From Thermovenabulum sp049701175 (lineage in GTDB: Bacteria > Bacillota > Thermosediminibacteria > Thermosediminibacterales > Thermosediminibacteraceae), in assembly GCF_049701175.1 (NCBI RefSeq), contig NZ_JBNATW010000014.1, forward strand, positions 1 to 52,431: a DNA stretch of 52,431 nt, in the 5' to 3' direction. The position numbers and the translations under genes are program-made. How positions within the stretch are numbered: position 1 is the first letter of the stretch; every line of letters starts with the position of its first letter. Below are positions 1 through 8,755 of the stretch, piece by piece. The notes below the pieces were generated by a model. It did no database searches. It saw only the letters and a program-made list of their open reading frames with translations, and was not told where the DNA came from.

Positions 1-42
1 TCTTGTGGTGAGATGGTGAGTTTTAAAAAAACCTAAAAATAC

Positions 43-69
43 TTGACGCGATCATCCATTATATAAAAT
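43..69 (+). promoter_or_regulatory. Candidate promoter for the two-component operon
   Basis: A TTGACG box (43-48) lies 15 bases before TAAAAT (64-69), about 85 bases upstream of the response-regulator start. The spacer is shorter than the ideal 17, so this is a weak sigma-A candidate. Confidence 0.35.
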
Positions 70-155
70 GAAGATTTCTTATTGAATTTTTGCTAAAATT
101 AATTTAGTACATTCTTTTTAACTCAAACGTAAGAGTCTCAAGGGGTGAAATCTAT

Positions 156-809
156 TTGAAAATATTACTGGTGGAAGATGAAGAAAAAATTAGAAGGGTA
201 ATAAAGTTATACCTTGAAAAAGAAGGATTTGACGTAGAAGAGGCAACTGATGGAAATGAAGCAATTGAAAAATTTCAGCCTTTAATTTACTCAGTAGTCA
301 TTTTAGATGTAATGTTGCCTCAAAAAGACGGTTGGAGTGTATTGAGAGAAATAAGAAAAAAAAATGATACACCTGTTATTATGCTAACAGCACGTGGTGA
401 GGATGACGATAAGATATTTGGTTTTGAATTAGGTGCCGATGATTATGTTGTCAAACCGGTTAGCCCTAAAGAGATAGTTGCACGAGTAAAGGCAATAATT
501 AAAAGAACAAGAAAAGACAAACATGACGATACTTTATTTATTGATAAAGCAGCACGGGAGGTATATGTAAAAGGTCAAAGAGTGAATCTAACTCAAAAAG
601 AATATGAGCTTTTATTGTACCTATATGAAAGACAAAACATTGCCCTTTCAAGAGAACAGATTCTCAATGGAGTATGGGGTTATGAATATTATGGTGATTT
701 TAGAACCGTGGATACACATATTAAAAACCTCAGAGAGAAGCTTGGAGAGGTCAGAGATTACATTAAAACAGTAAGAGGTTATGGATATAAGTTTGAGGTG
801 AAAAAATGA
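156..809 (+). CDS. OmpR/PhoB-family response regulator
   Basis: DNA-binding response regulator of a two-component system, acting in the cytoplasm. The receiver domain (residues 1-115) has the acidic pocket E7/D8, the phosphoacceptor D51 in the VILDVMLP motif, T78 and K100. The C-terminal winged helix (about 125-215) ends with the typical VRGYGYKF element. The 217 aa length is normal. The TTG start at 156 is chosen because AAGGGG (140-145) is correctly spaced and the protein then begins MKILLVEDE as the family does. The stop overlaps the start of the downstream kinase by 4 bases, so the two are translationally coupled. The regulated genes cannot be told from the sequence. Confidence 0.93.
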   Translation: MKILLVEDEEKIRRVIKLYLEKEGFDVEEATDGNEAIEKFQPLIYSVVILDVMLPQKDGWSVLREIRKKNDTPVIMLTARGEDDDKIFGFELGADDYVVKPVSPKEIVARVKAIIKRTRKDKHDDTLFIDKAAREVYVKGQRVNLTQKEYELLLYLYERQNIALSREQILNGVWGYEYYGDFRTVDTHIKNLREKLGEVRDYIKTVRGYGYKFEVKK

Positions 810-2167
810 AAAAGATAAGTTTTAAACTATTGATTTACACCCTGATTTTGCTCTTCTGTATGTTAGGATTAAATTTTTTTCTGCAAAGTAATATCATAAC
901 AAGTGGTTTTAAAACCAATCTAAAAAATAAAATGATTCAGTATGCAAAAGACATTTCTGAGAGATTTAAAAATAACGTTGATTATTCAAGTGAAGCAAAT
1001 AATATAGCTAATATTATCAATGGCAGGGTATCAATATATGATTCAAATGGCGGTTTGATAGAATCTTACGGTAGATTCATGTTTGGAAGAACAAGGAACA
1101 TTGAAAGACAAATAATTTTAGATGTTTTGTCAGGCAAAATTATATATCAAACAGACCAAAAAACATTTCAAGGAAGTACACTTATTACATTCGGAATGCC
1201 TATAATTGACAATAATAAAATTATAGCGGCAATATTTATTCATCTTCCTTTGCGCGACATCCAAAATGATGTTAAAAATATCAAAAATCAGATATTTATA
1301 CTTTTTCTTGCAGCCCTTTTTGTTTCGGTTATTGGTGCATATGTGCTGAGCAGTACATTCACAGAACCTATTCTTAAAATCAATGAAGCTGCAAAGGCTA
1401 TATCAAAGGGGAATTATGATATTAAAATTGATGTTAAAAATAAAGATGAAATTGGTGAGCTTGCAAAAACAATCAATCATATGGCTCAAAATCTTTTAAC
1501 AACAGAAAAGCTTAAAAGGGATTTTATAGCTAATATAACCCATGAATTACGAACTCCTCTTAGCATCATAAAAAGCTATGCTGAGGCCATTTACGATGGG
1601 ATTTTAGATGAAGAAGGTGTAAAGGAATACTCCTATTCAATTATGGAAGAATCTGAACACTTAAACAAACTTATAAATGAAATACTTGAACTATCAAAAT
1701 TACAATCCGGTGTTATTCAATTAAAGATTCAAACAATAGATTTAAAGGAACTTTTTGATGAGATTATCAATGAAGTAAATATAATTAAAGAAAATAGAAA
1801 GTTTTGGTCATTTACTGAAAATGTTAGTTTAAAAGGTGATAGGGAGCTTTTAAAAAGAGCTTTCAGCAATATTATAATAAATGCAATTCACCATACAAAT
1901 GAATCAGGAAATATTTATATAAGAGCCAATAAGGAAGGCGATCTTGTGAAAATATCAATCAAAGATGACGGTGAAGGAATTGATGAGGCAGATTTGCCTT
2001 ATATATTTAATAGATTTTTTAGCACCAATACAAAAAAAGGAGTAGGAGGTCTTGGTTTATCCATAGCAAAAGAGATAATTCTCATGCACCATGGAGAGAT
2101 TGAAGCTTACAGTAAAAAAGGTGAAGGAGCTGAATTTGTCATCAAACTTAGAGCCAATTTCGAATAA
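806..2167 (+). CDS. Membrane sensor histidine kinase
   Basis: Partner kinase of the preceding regulator. A transmembrane helix near residues 7-28 is followed by an extracellular sensor of about 130 residues, a second helix near 160-185, a HAMP domain (about 185-235), and a HisKA domain whose NITHELRTP motif carries the phosphorylated H246. An HATPase domain with N box (IIINAIHH), DDGEGI and GLGLSIAK motifs follows. The 453 aa length is usual. The sensor part shows no recognisable ligand-binding family. The gene is complete: it ends normally 4-5 bases before the GC-rich element, so that element has not broken it. Confidence 0.92.
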   Translation: MKKISFKLLIYTLILLFCMLGLNFFLQSNIITSGFKTNLKNKMIQYAKDISERFKNNVDYSSEANNIANIINGRVSIYDSNGGLIESYGRFMFGRTRNIERQIILDVLSGKIIYQTDQKTFQGSTLITFGMPIIDNNKIIAAIFIHLPLRDIQNDVKNIKNQIFILFLAALFVSVIGAYVLSSTFTEPILKINEAAKAISKGNYDIKIDVKNKDEIGELAKTINHMAQNLLTTEKLKRDFIANITHELRTPLSIIKSYAEAIYDGILDEEGVKEYSYSIMEESEHLNKLINEILELSKLQSGVIQLKIQTIDLKELFDEIINEVNIIKENRKFWSFTENVSLKGDRELLKRAFSNIIINAIHHTNESGNIYIRANKEGDLVKISIKDDGEGIDEADLPYIFNRFFSTNTKKGVGGLGLSIAKEIILMHHGEIEAYSKKGEGAEFVIKLRANFE

Positions 2168-2171
2168 CAAT

Positions 2172-2566
2172 ACGCCAGGTGGGGGCGTGGTAGCACATCT
2201 ATGTCACTGTTTTCAAGCAGTAGGATTGGGACGTATTATGTATGATGGCCCGGAACTATGGCAACGGTTATGAGGGAGACAAGGTGAGTGGCAGGCAGGT
2301 AGGGTAACTCCACTCCCCCTTCCGATATGGGCCTGAGGGTGAAAGCTCAAGGGACGGGAAACGTCGGGAAGCAGCCCGTCAGTCAGAGGCCCGAACCGGG
2401 AAGATGTGGGGCCCCCCAGCAAAAGGTAGACGGACTGGTCAGACGATGAAGCAGGACTTAACCACAGGCGAAGAGGCTTGTAGCGGGTGCTGAAGGCGGC
2501 CGAGCGGGGCGAGTTTAAGAAATTACTCATCGAGTATCCTGAATTAGGGGGCCAGCTCGAGAGGCG
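2172..2566 (+). other. GC-rich structured element, candidate noncoding RNA
   Basis: About 400 bases between two convergent genes with a base composition unlike the surroundings: counted lines at 2341-2520 run 57-65% GC, against roughly a third in neighbouring genes. It has several short stems: ACGCC/GGCGT (2172-2188), ACTG/CAGT (2206-2221), GAGTGG/CCACTC (2286-2315), GACGGG/CCCGTC (2353-2380), and a final GAGGCG/CGCCTC hairpin (2561-2577) that runs into the psuG 3' end and is followed by TTT. A reading frame from a GTG near 2488 would encode VLKAAERGEFKKLLIEY and onward, which looks coding-like, but it is short. Possible identities are a stand-alone HEARO/OMEGA-type RNA, a group II intron 5' fragment, or another structured RNA. 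No intron domain V or maturase is visible. The strand is a guess. Confidence 0.45.
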
Positions 2567-2568
2567 CA

Positions 2569-3492
2569 TCACGCCTCTTTATACAATTTATTTAATTCAA
2601 TAGCAATTTTTGCGCCTACATGGGCATTGTTTTTAGCAAGCTCAATATTGGCTTTTAGACTTTTACCTTGTGTCAAATCTTTTATTTTATCTAACAAAAA
2701 CGGTGTTATCTCTTTACCTCTTATATTTCGCTTTTCTGCCTCATAAAGAGCGTCTTCTATTGCTTTATCTATATAAGCCTTATTCAAAGCATATTCTTTT
2801 GGAATAGGATTTGCAATCAAAAGTCCGCCACGTAGTCCTAAATCCCATTTAGTCTTTATAATTTTTGCAGCCTCTATTTCGTTTTCAACTTTGTAATCAA
2901 CTTTCAATCCACTTTCTCTTGTATAAAAGGCTGGAAATTCTGACGTTTTAAACCCTATCACAGGCACTCCGTGGGTTTCAAGATACTCAAGAGTACGTGG
3001 AAGGTCAAGTATTGCCTTTGCACCTGCACATACAACCGCCACATTCGTCTTTGCAAGTTCCTGCAAATCAGCTGATATATCAAAAGTATGTTCTGCTCTT
3101 CTGTGGACACCTCCTATTCCTCCTGTAACAAAGACCTTTATATCCACAAGATTTGCACAAATCATTGTTGCGGAAACTGTAGTCGCTGCACTAAGCCCTT
3201 TGGCCAAAACTACAGGTAAATCTCTCCTGCTGGCTTTCAATATTTCTTTTGAGGTCGCCATAAATTCAAGCTCTTTTTTGTTTAAACCTATTTTTATTCT
3301 TCCGTTTATAATTGCAATTGTCGCAGGTATAGCCCCATGTTCTCTTACGATATTTTCAAGAGTTTCAGCTGTTTCAATATTTTCAGGATAAGGCATTCCG
3401 TGGGATATGATAGTGGATTCAAGTGCAACAACTGGTTTTCCTTCCTCCATTGCCTTTTTTACTTCTTGTGACAAATCAATGAACTTATTCAT
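2569..3492 (-). CDS. psuG: Pseudouridine-5'-phosphate glycosidase
   Basis: Cleaves the C-C glycosidic bond of pseudouridine 5'-phosphate to uracil and ribose 5-phosphate (family knowledge). The 307 aa protein has the family hallmarks VVALESTIISHGMPYP near the N-terminus, the FVTGGIGGVHRRAE segment near residues 120-135, CAGAKAILDLPRTLEYLE and the GFKTSEFPAFYTRESG loop. It follows the HTH-kinase gene on the same strand and overlaps it by 4 bases, making a two-gene salvage/degradation operon. The last codons lie in the hairpin that ends the GC-rich element, so the extreme C-terminus may have been altered by it. Confidence 0.93.
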   Translation of the reverse strand: MNKFIDLSQEVKKAMEEGKPVVALESTIISHGMPYPENIETAETLENIVREHGAIPATIAIINGRIKIGLNKKELEFMATSKEILKASRRDLPVVLAKGLSAATTVSATMICANLVDIKVFVTGGIGGVHRRAEHTFDISADLQELAKTNVAVVCAGAKAILDLPRTLEYLETHGVPVIGFKTSEFPAFYTRESGLKVDYKVENEIEAAKIIKTKWDLGLRGGLLIANPIPKEYALNKAYIDKAIEDALYEAEKRNIRGKEITPFLLDKIKDLTQGKSLKANIELAKNNAHVGAKIAIELNKLYKEA

Positions 3493-4592
3493 TTTTCAAT
3501 CTCCTTTACTATATTTTTTAATTGATTTTCATTTAAAAATGGATTTACTGTATAGGGGGATGATATCGTAAGGGATGCTGCAGCAAGACCAAATTTTACC
3601 GATACGTCCAGAGGATAGTCATTAAAAATACCATAAACAAGCCCGGCCGTTAAAGCATCTCCTGCACCTGTGGCATCAACAATTTCAGCTTTATATGGTT
3701 TGATGAATTCTTCAAACTGTTGAGATACTATATACACACCTCTCTCTCCTAAAGTTACTATGACATTTTGGACACCTTTTTGTCTTAAATACTTGACCGC
3801 TTTTTTCATATCCTCGTCATTTGCTATTTTAATTCTAGATATTGATTCAAGTTCTTCTTTGTTGGGTGTTATATAATCAATTTTGTCAAGTACACCTATT
3901 AATTTTTTTGCTTTGTCTATTGAAACAGGTTCTGCAACTACAGGAATATTGTGATTGTAACAAAGCTCTACAATATATTTGATACTCTCCTCAGGAATAT
4001 TTGTATCAAAAACCACAATCTCACTATTTTTTATAACTTCTGTCTTGGACTCCAGATATTTTATGTTTAATTCTTCTAAAATGTCCATTCCTGAAAGTGC
4101 GACATCCATGTCGCCAATTGCATTAAGAATAGCAAGATATATTCCTGTGCGTCTTGTATTTGAAACTACAACCTGTTCTACATTTACACCCGCTTGCCTT
4201 GTCTCCTCAATGAGCCTTTTTCCTTCATCATCATTTCCCACAACGCTTAAAAGCGTAACAGGTAAACCAAGCTGTGCAAGGTTGTGAGCAATGTTTCTTC
4301 CTACACCACCGGGTGCTATGTTTATGTAACCAGGATTTGAAGTGTGTTTTTTAAGTTCACAATAGGGTTTCCCTTTTATATCTATATTTGCTCCTCCAAT
4401 TACAGTAATACCTTTAAAGTCCCTTACAACATAGCCTCTTCCCAATATAAAACCCTTTTTCATGAGATTTGCTATGTGCCCTGCAACAGCCGACCTGCTA
4501 ATACCCATCAATTGAGCCAATTCTTCTTGGGAAATCATGGGGTTTTTCTTTATAAATTTCAATATCTCTTTTTCCCTTTGTGTCAGGGCCAC
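3489..4592 (-). CDS. psuK: HTH-containing PfkB-family kinase, probable pseudouridine kinase
   Basis: Probably phosphorylates pseudouridine to its 5'-phosphate for the PsuG product encoded just downstream. Residues 1-55 form a winged helix (REKEILKFIKKNPMISQEELA, then a recognition helix), followed by a PfkB/ribokinase fold. Visible marks are GGVGRNIAHNLAQLG (substrate region) and the C-terminal DATGAGDALTAGLVYG anion-hole and catalytic-Asp motif. The 367 aa size fits the HTH-fused YeiC/YeiI type. The GTG start is preceded by GGGAGTG at good spacing. The kinase assignment is firm; the pseudouridine substrate is inferred from the psuG neighbour. The fused HTH suggests autoregulation. Confidence 0.87.
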   Translation of the reverse strand: MALTQREKEILKFIKKNPMISQEELAQLMGISRSAVAGHIANLMKKGFILGRGYVVRDFKGITVIGGANIDIKGKPYCELKKHTSNPGYINIAPGGVGRNIAHNLAQLGLPVTLLSVVGNDDEGKRLIEETRQAGVNVEQVVVSNTRRTGIYLAILNAIGDMDVALSGMDILEELNIKYLESKTEVIKNSEIVVFDTNIPEESIKYIVELCYNHNIPVVAEPVSIDKAKKLIGVLDKIDYITPNKEELESISRIKIANDEDMKKAVKYLRQKGVQNVIVTLGERGVYIVSQQFEEFIKPYKAEIVDATGAGDALTAGLVYGIFNDYPLDVSVKFGLAAASLTISSPYTVNPFLNENQLKNIVKEIEK

Positions 4593-4665
4593 ATCAATAC
4601 ACTCCCAAACAATTATCTAATAATCAAACATTTGCAAGTATATCATATCACAAAAATACAAATGG

Positions 4666-5133
4666 GTGCAAAAATTACGAGTTGCATTAGCTAAGAAAGC
4701 AGAAAATGAAGGACGATATCTCCATGCTGCATATTATTATAGAATGGCAGAATTCTTCTTAACAGAGGAAAAAGAAGAGAAAAACACCTGTTACAAAGCG
4801 TTTAAGAAAAACTTCTTTGAGGCTACAGGTAAAAATGCCTTAGAGCACTTCAAAGTCCCATATGAAAATCAATTAATCAGACAGGACGTCTTGTTATTAG
4901 CGGGTGAAAATGATCACTACATAACTGGTAACTATTTGTACAAATTAAAAAGAGAGCTTGTTAATGCTCGCTCAGTAACAGCAGACGCCCTCCTCAACCG
5001 ATTCAGTCCTTCAAAAACGGTTTCGGCGGACAACGTAAAAAAACACCCCGAAAGCTACATACTTTGCTTTTCCTGTTACGACGGACTTTGCAAAGGACTG
5101 TGGCCTGAGAAGGGGAAAACAGTAAACTTATGA
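4666..5133 (+). pseudogene. Alpha/beta hydrolase remnant
   Basis: The frame encodes 155 residues, with an internal alpha/beta-hydrolase stretch (AYYYRMAEFFLTEEKEEKN) followed almost directly by the strand and loop that carry the acidic catalytic residue (VLLLAGENDHYI), and then unrelated C-terminal sequence. The nucleophile-elbow part and the catalytic His region are missing. The GTG at 4666 has no visible ribosome binding site. I read it as an internally deleted, N-terminally truncated relic rather than a working enzyme. Confidence 0.55.
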
Positions 5134-5189
5134 AAGTTCAGTGCTGTTTTCCAGTAGGCGCACTAAGCTTAACCGAACGCCGTGCAAAA

Positions 5190-5219
5190 ATAGTGTTTTC
5201 ACAGAACTTTTGGTATAAT
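5190..5219 (+). promoter_or_regulatory. Candidate extended -10 promoter for the ybaK-type gene
   Basis: TATAAT (5214-5219) preceded by TTTTGG gives a TG-like extended -10. The -35 region is poor. It lies 34 bases before the ATG at 5253. Confidence 0.4.
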
Positions 5220-5252
5220 TAATAAATCAAAAACGAATCAAGGTGAGAATCT

Positions 5253-5708
5253 ATGTCTGTTGAATCCGTGAGGGAATACTTTAAGCGTAAAAATATACAA
5301 GCAAATATAATGTTGTTAGAGGATACAAGTACGGTTGATAAGGCAGCCCGCTCGCTGGGAGTTACCCCGGGAGAGATAGCCAAATCATTGCTTTTTAGAA
5401 CAAAGGAAGGTTACATAATGATCGTAATGGCCGGTGACAGAAAAATAGACAACCGAAAATTCAAGGAGACCTTTTCTTGCAAAGCCAGGATGTCTGACCC
5501 AAAAGAAGTGGAGGAAGTAACCGGACATCCGGTGGGAGGCGTGTGCCCGTTTGGCCTTAAAAACCATATTGATGTATATCTGGACGAGTCTTTGAAAAAT
5601 TATGAAATAGTGTATCCTGCCGCTGGCGACATTAACGCCGCCGTAGCTATGACTGTGAAAGAATTATCGGAGCTAACTGGTAATAGATGGGTAAATGTTA
5701 GCCAGTAA
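5253..5708 (+). CDS. YbaK/EbsC-family aminoacyl-tRNA deacylase
   Basis: Predicted trans-editing hydrolase that removes mischarged amino acids from tRNA (YbaK/ProX superfamily). The 151 aa protein carries the conserved lysine (K44 in EIAKSLLF) and the HPVGGVCPFGL loop near residues 91-101, followed by VYLDESL. The ATG has a good AAGGTGAG site. Unlike its neighbours the gene is intact, and it is GC-richer (32 of 60 bases in each of two lines counted), which suggests it was acquired recently. Which tRNA or amino acid it edits cannot be told. Confidence 0.88.
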   Translation: MSVESVREYFKRKNIQANIMLLEDTSTVDKAARSLGVTPGEIAKSLLFRTKEGYIMIVMAGDRKIDNRKFKETFSCKARMSDPKEVEEVTGHPVGGVCPFGLKNHIDVYLDESLKNYEIVYPAAGDINAAVAMTVKELSELTGNRWVNVSQ

Positions 5709-5742
5709 GAATTAGGTTTCTTTTCTGCCTTTTACTTTGCTC

Positions 5743-5797
5743 TGACCTCCTCCTATGTCCCTGAAGAAGTAAGTAAGGAGGAGGTCACAATTTTAAT
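5743..5797 (+). terminator. Long-stem inverted repeat after ybaK-type gene
   Basis: A perfect 12-bp inverted repeat, TGACCTCCTCCT (5743-5754) and AGGAGGAGGTCA (5776-5787), with a 21-base loop, followed by CAATTTT. It could terminate the upstream gene. The right arm also contains a Shine-Dalgarno-like core, and the T-run is short, so an IS-end or relic origin is possible. Confidence 0.4.
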
Positions 5798-5895
5798 ACG
5801 CACACAGCATACTAAGGGTCAAAAACTCTCTTACGCCAGCCTTTATCTTCTGGCATCTACAGTGCAGATCAAGGGAGGAGGTCTTTGATTATCAG

Positions 5896-6288
5896 GTGTC
5901 CCTGAAAAGCACTAAGGATGATAAGGTGGGAAAGATTGATCTGGTGTCATTTAACCAGGACACAAATACAGTATGGCTGGTAGAATTAAAAAGAAAAGAC
6001 AATAAGGATACACTGTTACGTTGTATGCTGGAGGTTGCAACCTATTATCAGTTGCTTGATAAAGAAGGATTTATTGAGTCCCATAAGGATATGCTTGGTA
6101 ACCTTAGCACCGATTGTATTCGTAAAGCAGTGCTTATCTTTAAGGAACAGTCGCAGCATGAGGAAATTAAAGAAATGAAAGACGGGAAACGTCCCATGCT
6201 GAAGCAATTGGTGGACTCCTTGGATATCACATTCTTCTTAATGGAAGAGTCAGGCTCGACATTCACAGTAGAGGAGGTATTGCTATGA
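5896..6288 (+). pseudogene. PD-(D/E)XK-nuclease-like fragment
   Basis: The frame from GTG 5896 encodes 130 residues. GKIDLVSF...TVWLVELKRKD has the spacing of a PD-(D/E)XK nuclease core (D in KIDL, then E-x-K in VELK). Coding-like sequence continues in frame upstream of the GTG (EEVFDYQ), with no convincing start, so the 5' end seems lost. It ends with an ATGA overlap onto the metallo-beta-lactamase remnant, indicating that the two were once a coupled pair. The nuclease assignment is tentative. Confidence 0.5.
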
Positions 6289-6978
6289 GGGCCAGGATCT
6301 ATCGTGGCATCCATGAGATAGGCGGTTCTTATAGATTTAGGCCTACCTCTGGTGGAAAAATATGGTTCCAGCTTTGACAGCAGCAAACTACACTGAACTT
6401 ACTATGATGTTTTGTCCTTTTGGGGGAGTTGGTGGTAAGCCAAGCACTTTTGTTGACGGAGTCCCAGTGTACATCTGTGAGTTCAGAGTAACTCCCTTTC
6501 TGGTGGACCATTCTGCATTTGATGTTTAAGCATTCCTGATAGAGGCAGAAGGTAAAAGTGTGTTTTATTCTGGAGACTTTCGTGAGCATGGACGAAAAAC
6601 CAGTGCCTTGCAGGCCATTATTAAAGCACTCTCAGGTAAACCAGTAGATGTTATGCTGCTGGAGGGCGCAATGTTTGGACGCTCGAAGGAAAAGATTGCT
6701 ACAGAAAAAGAATTAGAGGATAATCTTGTGCAGGTTATTGATAGTAGAAATGATATATGCCTTGTTTGTTCTTCGGGACAGAATATTGATCGATTGGTTA
6801 CTAAGGTATAAGATTACCCGTAGAGAATTAGAGGAGCAGCAAAGCACGGTATTGATGCTGGTGCGCCCTTCGATGATTAGTGGCCTGGATATCAGAAGGA
6901 ACCTGCTATGGCACGTCTATTGAATTTTGCCAGGGAACGGGATGATGAGTTAAAAAGCTCAACAGGGATGACATATTG
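6285..6978 (+). pseudogene. Broken RNase J-like metallo-beta-lactamase protein
   Basis: The original gene starts with ATG at 6285 (MRARIYRGIHEIGGS), overlapping the previous stop. That frame ends at a TGA near 6377. Family sequence resumes further on as TPFLVDHSAFDV, then an in-frame TAA (6527-6529) where the family has a residue, then AFLIEAEGKSVFYSGDFREHGRK and VDVMLLEGAMFGR. Further frame changes follow (LVRPSMISGLDIR, then MARLLNFARERDDELK). The order and motifs match RNase J/CPSF-type MBL proteins. At least one stop and two frameshifts make it clearly dead. Confidence 0.8.
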
Positions 6979-7015
6979 AAAGAAGTACTCAGGAAATTAA
7001 GAGAGACGGGGCTGA

Positions 7016-7336
7016 ATGTCATATAAGCTGCTAGACGGTAATGAATACAATAAAACCTATGGAAAAGCTGTTGAAAAGAAAAGAATAAAGGCGCTTTATA
7101 TAGAAGCTGATGAAGATCACATTCATTATCAAAACGAGAGATCAGGGATAATAAAATTAGTATACGTTCATGAAGGAAAGAAGCACTCGGTAAAAGATAG
7201 GAATGAATTGATAAATCCCAAGTATTTTTCAGGGGTATATGATGGAGAAAGAGTAGAAAAATTATGGGAGGAGGCATGGGAATACATATACATAAAGTAT
7301 ATAACAATGGCTTTAAAGGATGACAAAAAATTATAG
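7016..7336 (+). pseudogene. ISLre2-family (UPF0236) transposase fragment
   Basis: 106 residues match the middle of UPF0236/ISLre2 transposases as I know them: YIEADEDHIHYQNE, IKLVYVHEGKK, then a NPKYFSGVYDGE segment and WEEAWEYIYIKY. Full-length members are over 400 residues, so both ends are missing. There is no visible ribosome binding site, and no terminal inverted repeats could be identified around it. It marks past mobile-element activity in this decayed stretch. Confidence 0.72.
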
Positions 7337-7489
7337 AGGCTATCACGGGGGCTTTTATCATGGAGTAAAATATATCCTATTTTGCTGCAAAAGGGCACTT
7401 TCGCTAGGGCATAAGCACTGAAAAGCGGCGGTACCCAAAATTTCGGCCCTGCATGGTGCCCAGAACGGTGCTAACTTTCTTTATCAATA

Positions 7490-8755
7490 TTAATCCACCG
7501 GCTGCAGAAATTTCTTATATTCTTCAGCCGAACCTGCCTGGGCCTCTATACGGCAGGAATTAATCTCATCAAAGTGAAGTCTCAGCAGGGATACAATATT
7601 TGAATCTAAGGCTGAATCGTCAGCCATCTGCTGGAGAACCTGCAGTGCTTTCTCTTCAGGCATTCCCTTCCTATAAGGGCGGTCTTCTGTTAGAGCAATG
7701 AACACATCCGCCACCGCCATGATCCGGGACCCTAGAGGCAGATCCTGAACTTTGTGGTGAAAGGGATAACCGGTGCCATCCAGGCGTTCGTGGTGAAAGG
7801 AGGCCCAGGTGTTTATTTCATAGAGATCGGTGATGGGCTCGAGGATGCAGTAAGTGTAGAAGGTATGACTGCGAATTACATTAAACTCCGTCTCTGTTAA
7901 CTCCGACGGCTTCTCCAAAATCTCCGCCGGCACAGCCAGTTTCCCCAAATCGTGAAGGTAACCCGCGATCCTCATCATCCGGCACTCTCTTTCAGAAAAC
8001 CCCATAAATCTGGCTAACAATTCCGCACTGGCTGCAACACCACTGGAGTGGGTGGCGGTAAAGCGGCTTCTAAAGTCAATGATGTGAGAAAACAGCCTGG
8101 CTAGATTGAGCAGTTCCTCCATATCCAGCTCGACGGTCGGCAATGCCAACCTCAGAGGCAGAACTGAGCTTATCGATGGAGAAGCAGCGTCGAGCCAGAA
8201 ACTCTCTTTAGCAGCCAAACTCCTGAAGGCGTCCACCAGTTCCGGCATAAACATTTTCCCCGACTGTTCCTCGACCATCTCACAAATTCTCCCGGCTTTC
8301 CCCAGTACTTCCTGATGTTTGCCTATAAGCACAGCTACCCGGTCTGCCAGATGTAAAATGTGGCTGCCCATCGGCACTTTTTTCCCATTAAACTCGGATC
8401 CGCTTCCCTCATTCCACGGAACATGGTGAAATCGCACGATGTCAGCCACATGGGAAAGAGGTTTGTAGTTTTTGAGAAGCAGATAGCCTGCTTCCGCGTG
8501 CTGGTGAGGGTTTTCAAGTTCAAACTGCAGAGTGGCTATTCTTTCTTTAAGGGAGAAAGCACCAATATCATGCAACGCCCCCGCCATCACCTGTTCGTTA
8601 AGCTGTGCCACCGGCAGGTTTAACTCTCTCCCTATGCTGAAAGCTATGTAGGCCACCTGCATATGATGATTGACCACCACTGGACTGACCAAATCCATAG
8701 CTTTGGATAAAGACATGATTAATTCAAATATCTGAATTTTTGGTTCCCTTATCAT
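7490..8755 (-). CDS. Double HD / HD-GYP domain protein, probable cyclic-di-nucleotide phosphodiesterase
   Basis: The N-terminal half is an HD domain (VVVNHHMQVAYIAFSIGREL, ALHDIGAF, then a conserved HH in VRFHH). The C-terminal half is a full HD-GYP domain with HDLGKLAVP, the HHERLDGTGYP signature and the VADVFIALTEDRPYR motif. HD-GYP proteins usually hydrolyse cyclic di-GMP, which is inferred here. The start at 8755 (MIREPKI) matches where the first domain begins; the same frame continues upstream to 8839, and neither start has a strong ribosome binding site. No transmembrane segment is visible. GC is high (32 of 60 in a counted line) compared with comEC next door, which suggests transfer. 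Confidence 0.85.
   Translation of the reverse strand: MIREPKIQIFELIMSLSKAMDLVSPVVVNHHMQVAYIAFSIGRELNLPVAQLNEQVMAGALHDIGAFSLKERIATLQFELENPHQHAEAGYLLLKNYKPLSHVADIVRFHHVPWNEGSGSEFNGKKVPMGSHILHLADRVAVLIGKHQEVLGKAGRICEMVEEQSGKMFMPELVDAFRSLAAKESFWLDAASPSISSVLPLRLALPTVELDMEELLNLARLFSHIIDFRSRFTATHSSGVAASAELLARFMGFSERECRMMRIAGYLHDLGKLAVPAEILEKPSELTETEFNVIRSHTFYTYCILEPITDLYEINTWASFHHERLDGTGYPFHHKVQDLPLGSRIMAVADVFIALTEDRPYRKGMPEEKALQVLQQMADDSALDSNIVSLLRLHFDEINSCRIEAQAGSAEEYKKFLQPVD

Noticed and set aside
2091..2273. 60-codon plus-strand frame across the kinase end
   Set aside because: It is an out-of-frame overlap with the kinase gene; no start site and no family likeness.
2172..2566. Complete group II intron
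   Set aside because: No domain V hairpin and no reverse transcriptase/maturase frame; only a fragment could be present.
2213..2572. A 119-codon frame on the minus strand inside the GC-rich element
   Set aside because: It lacks a ribosome binding site, has biased Ser/Pro/Leu composition typical of antisense of a structured GC-rich RNA, and overlaps the stems.
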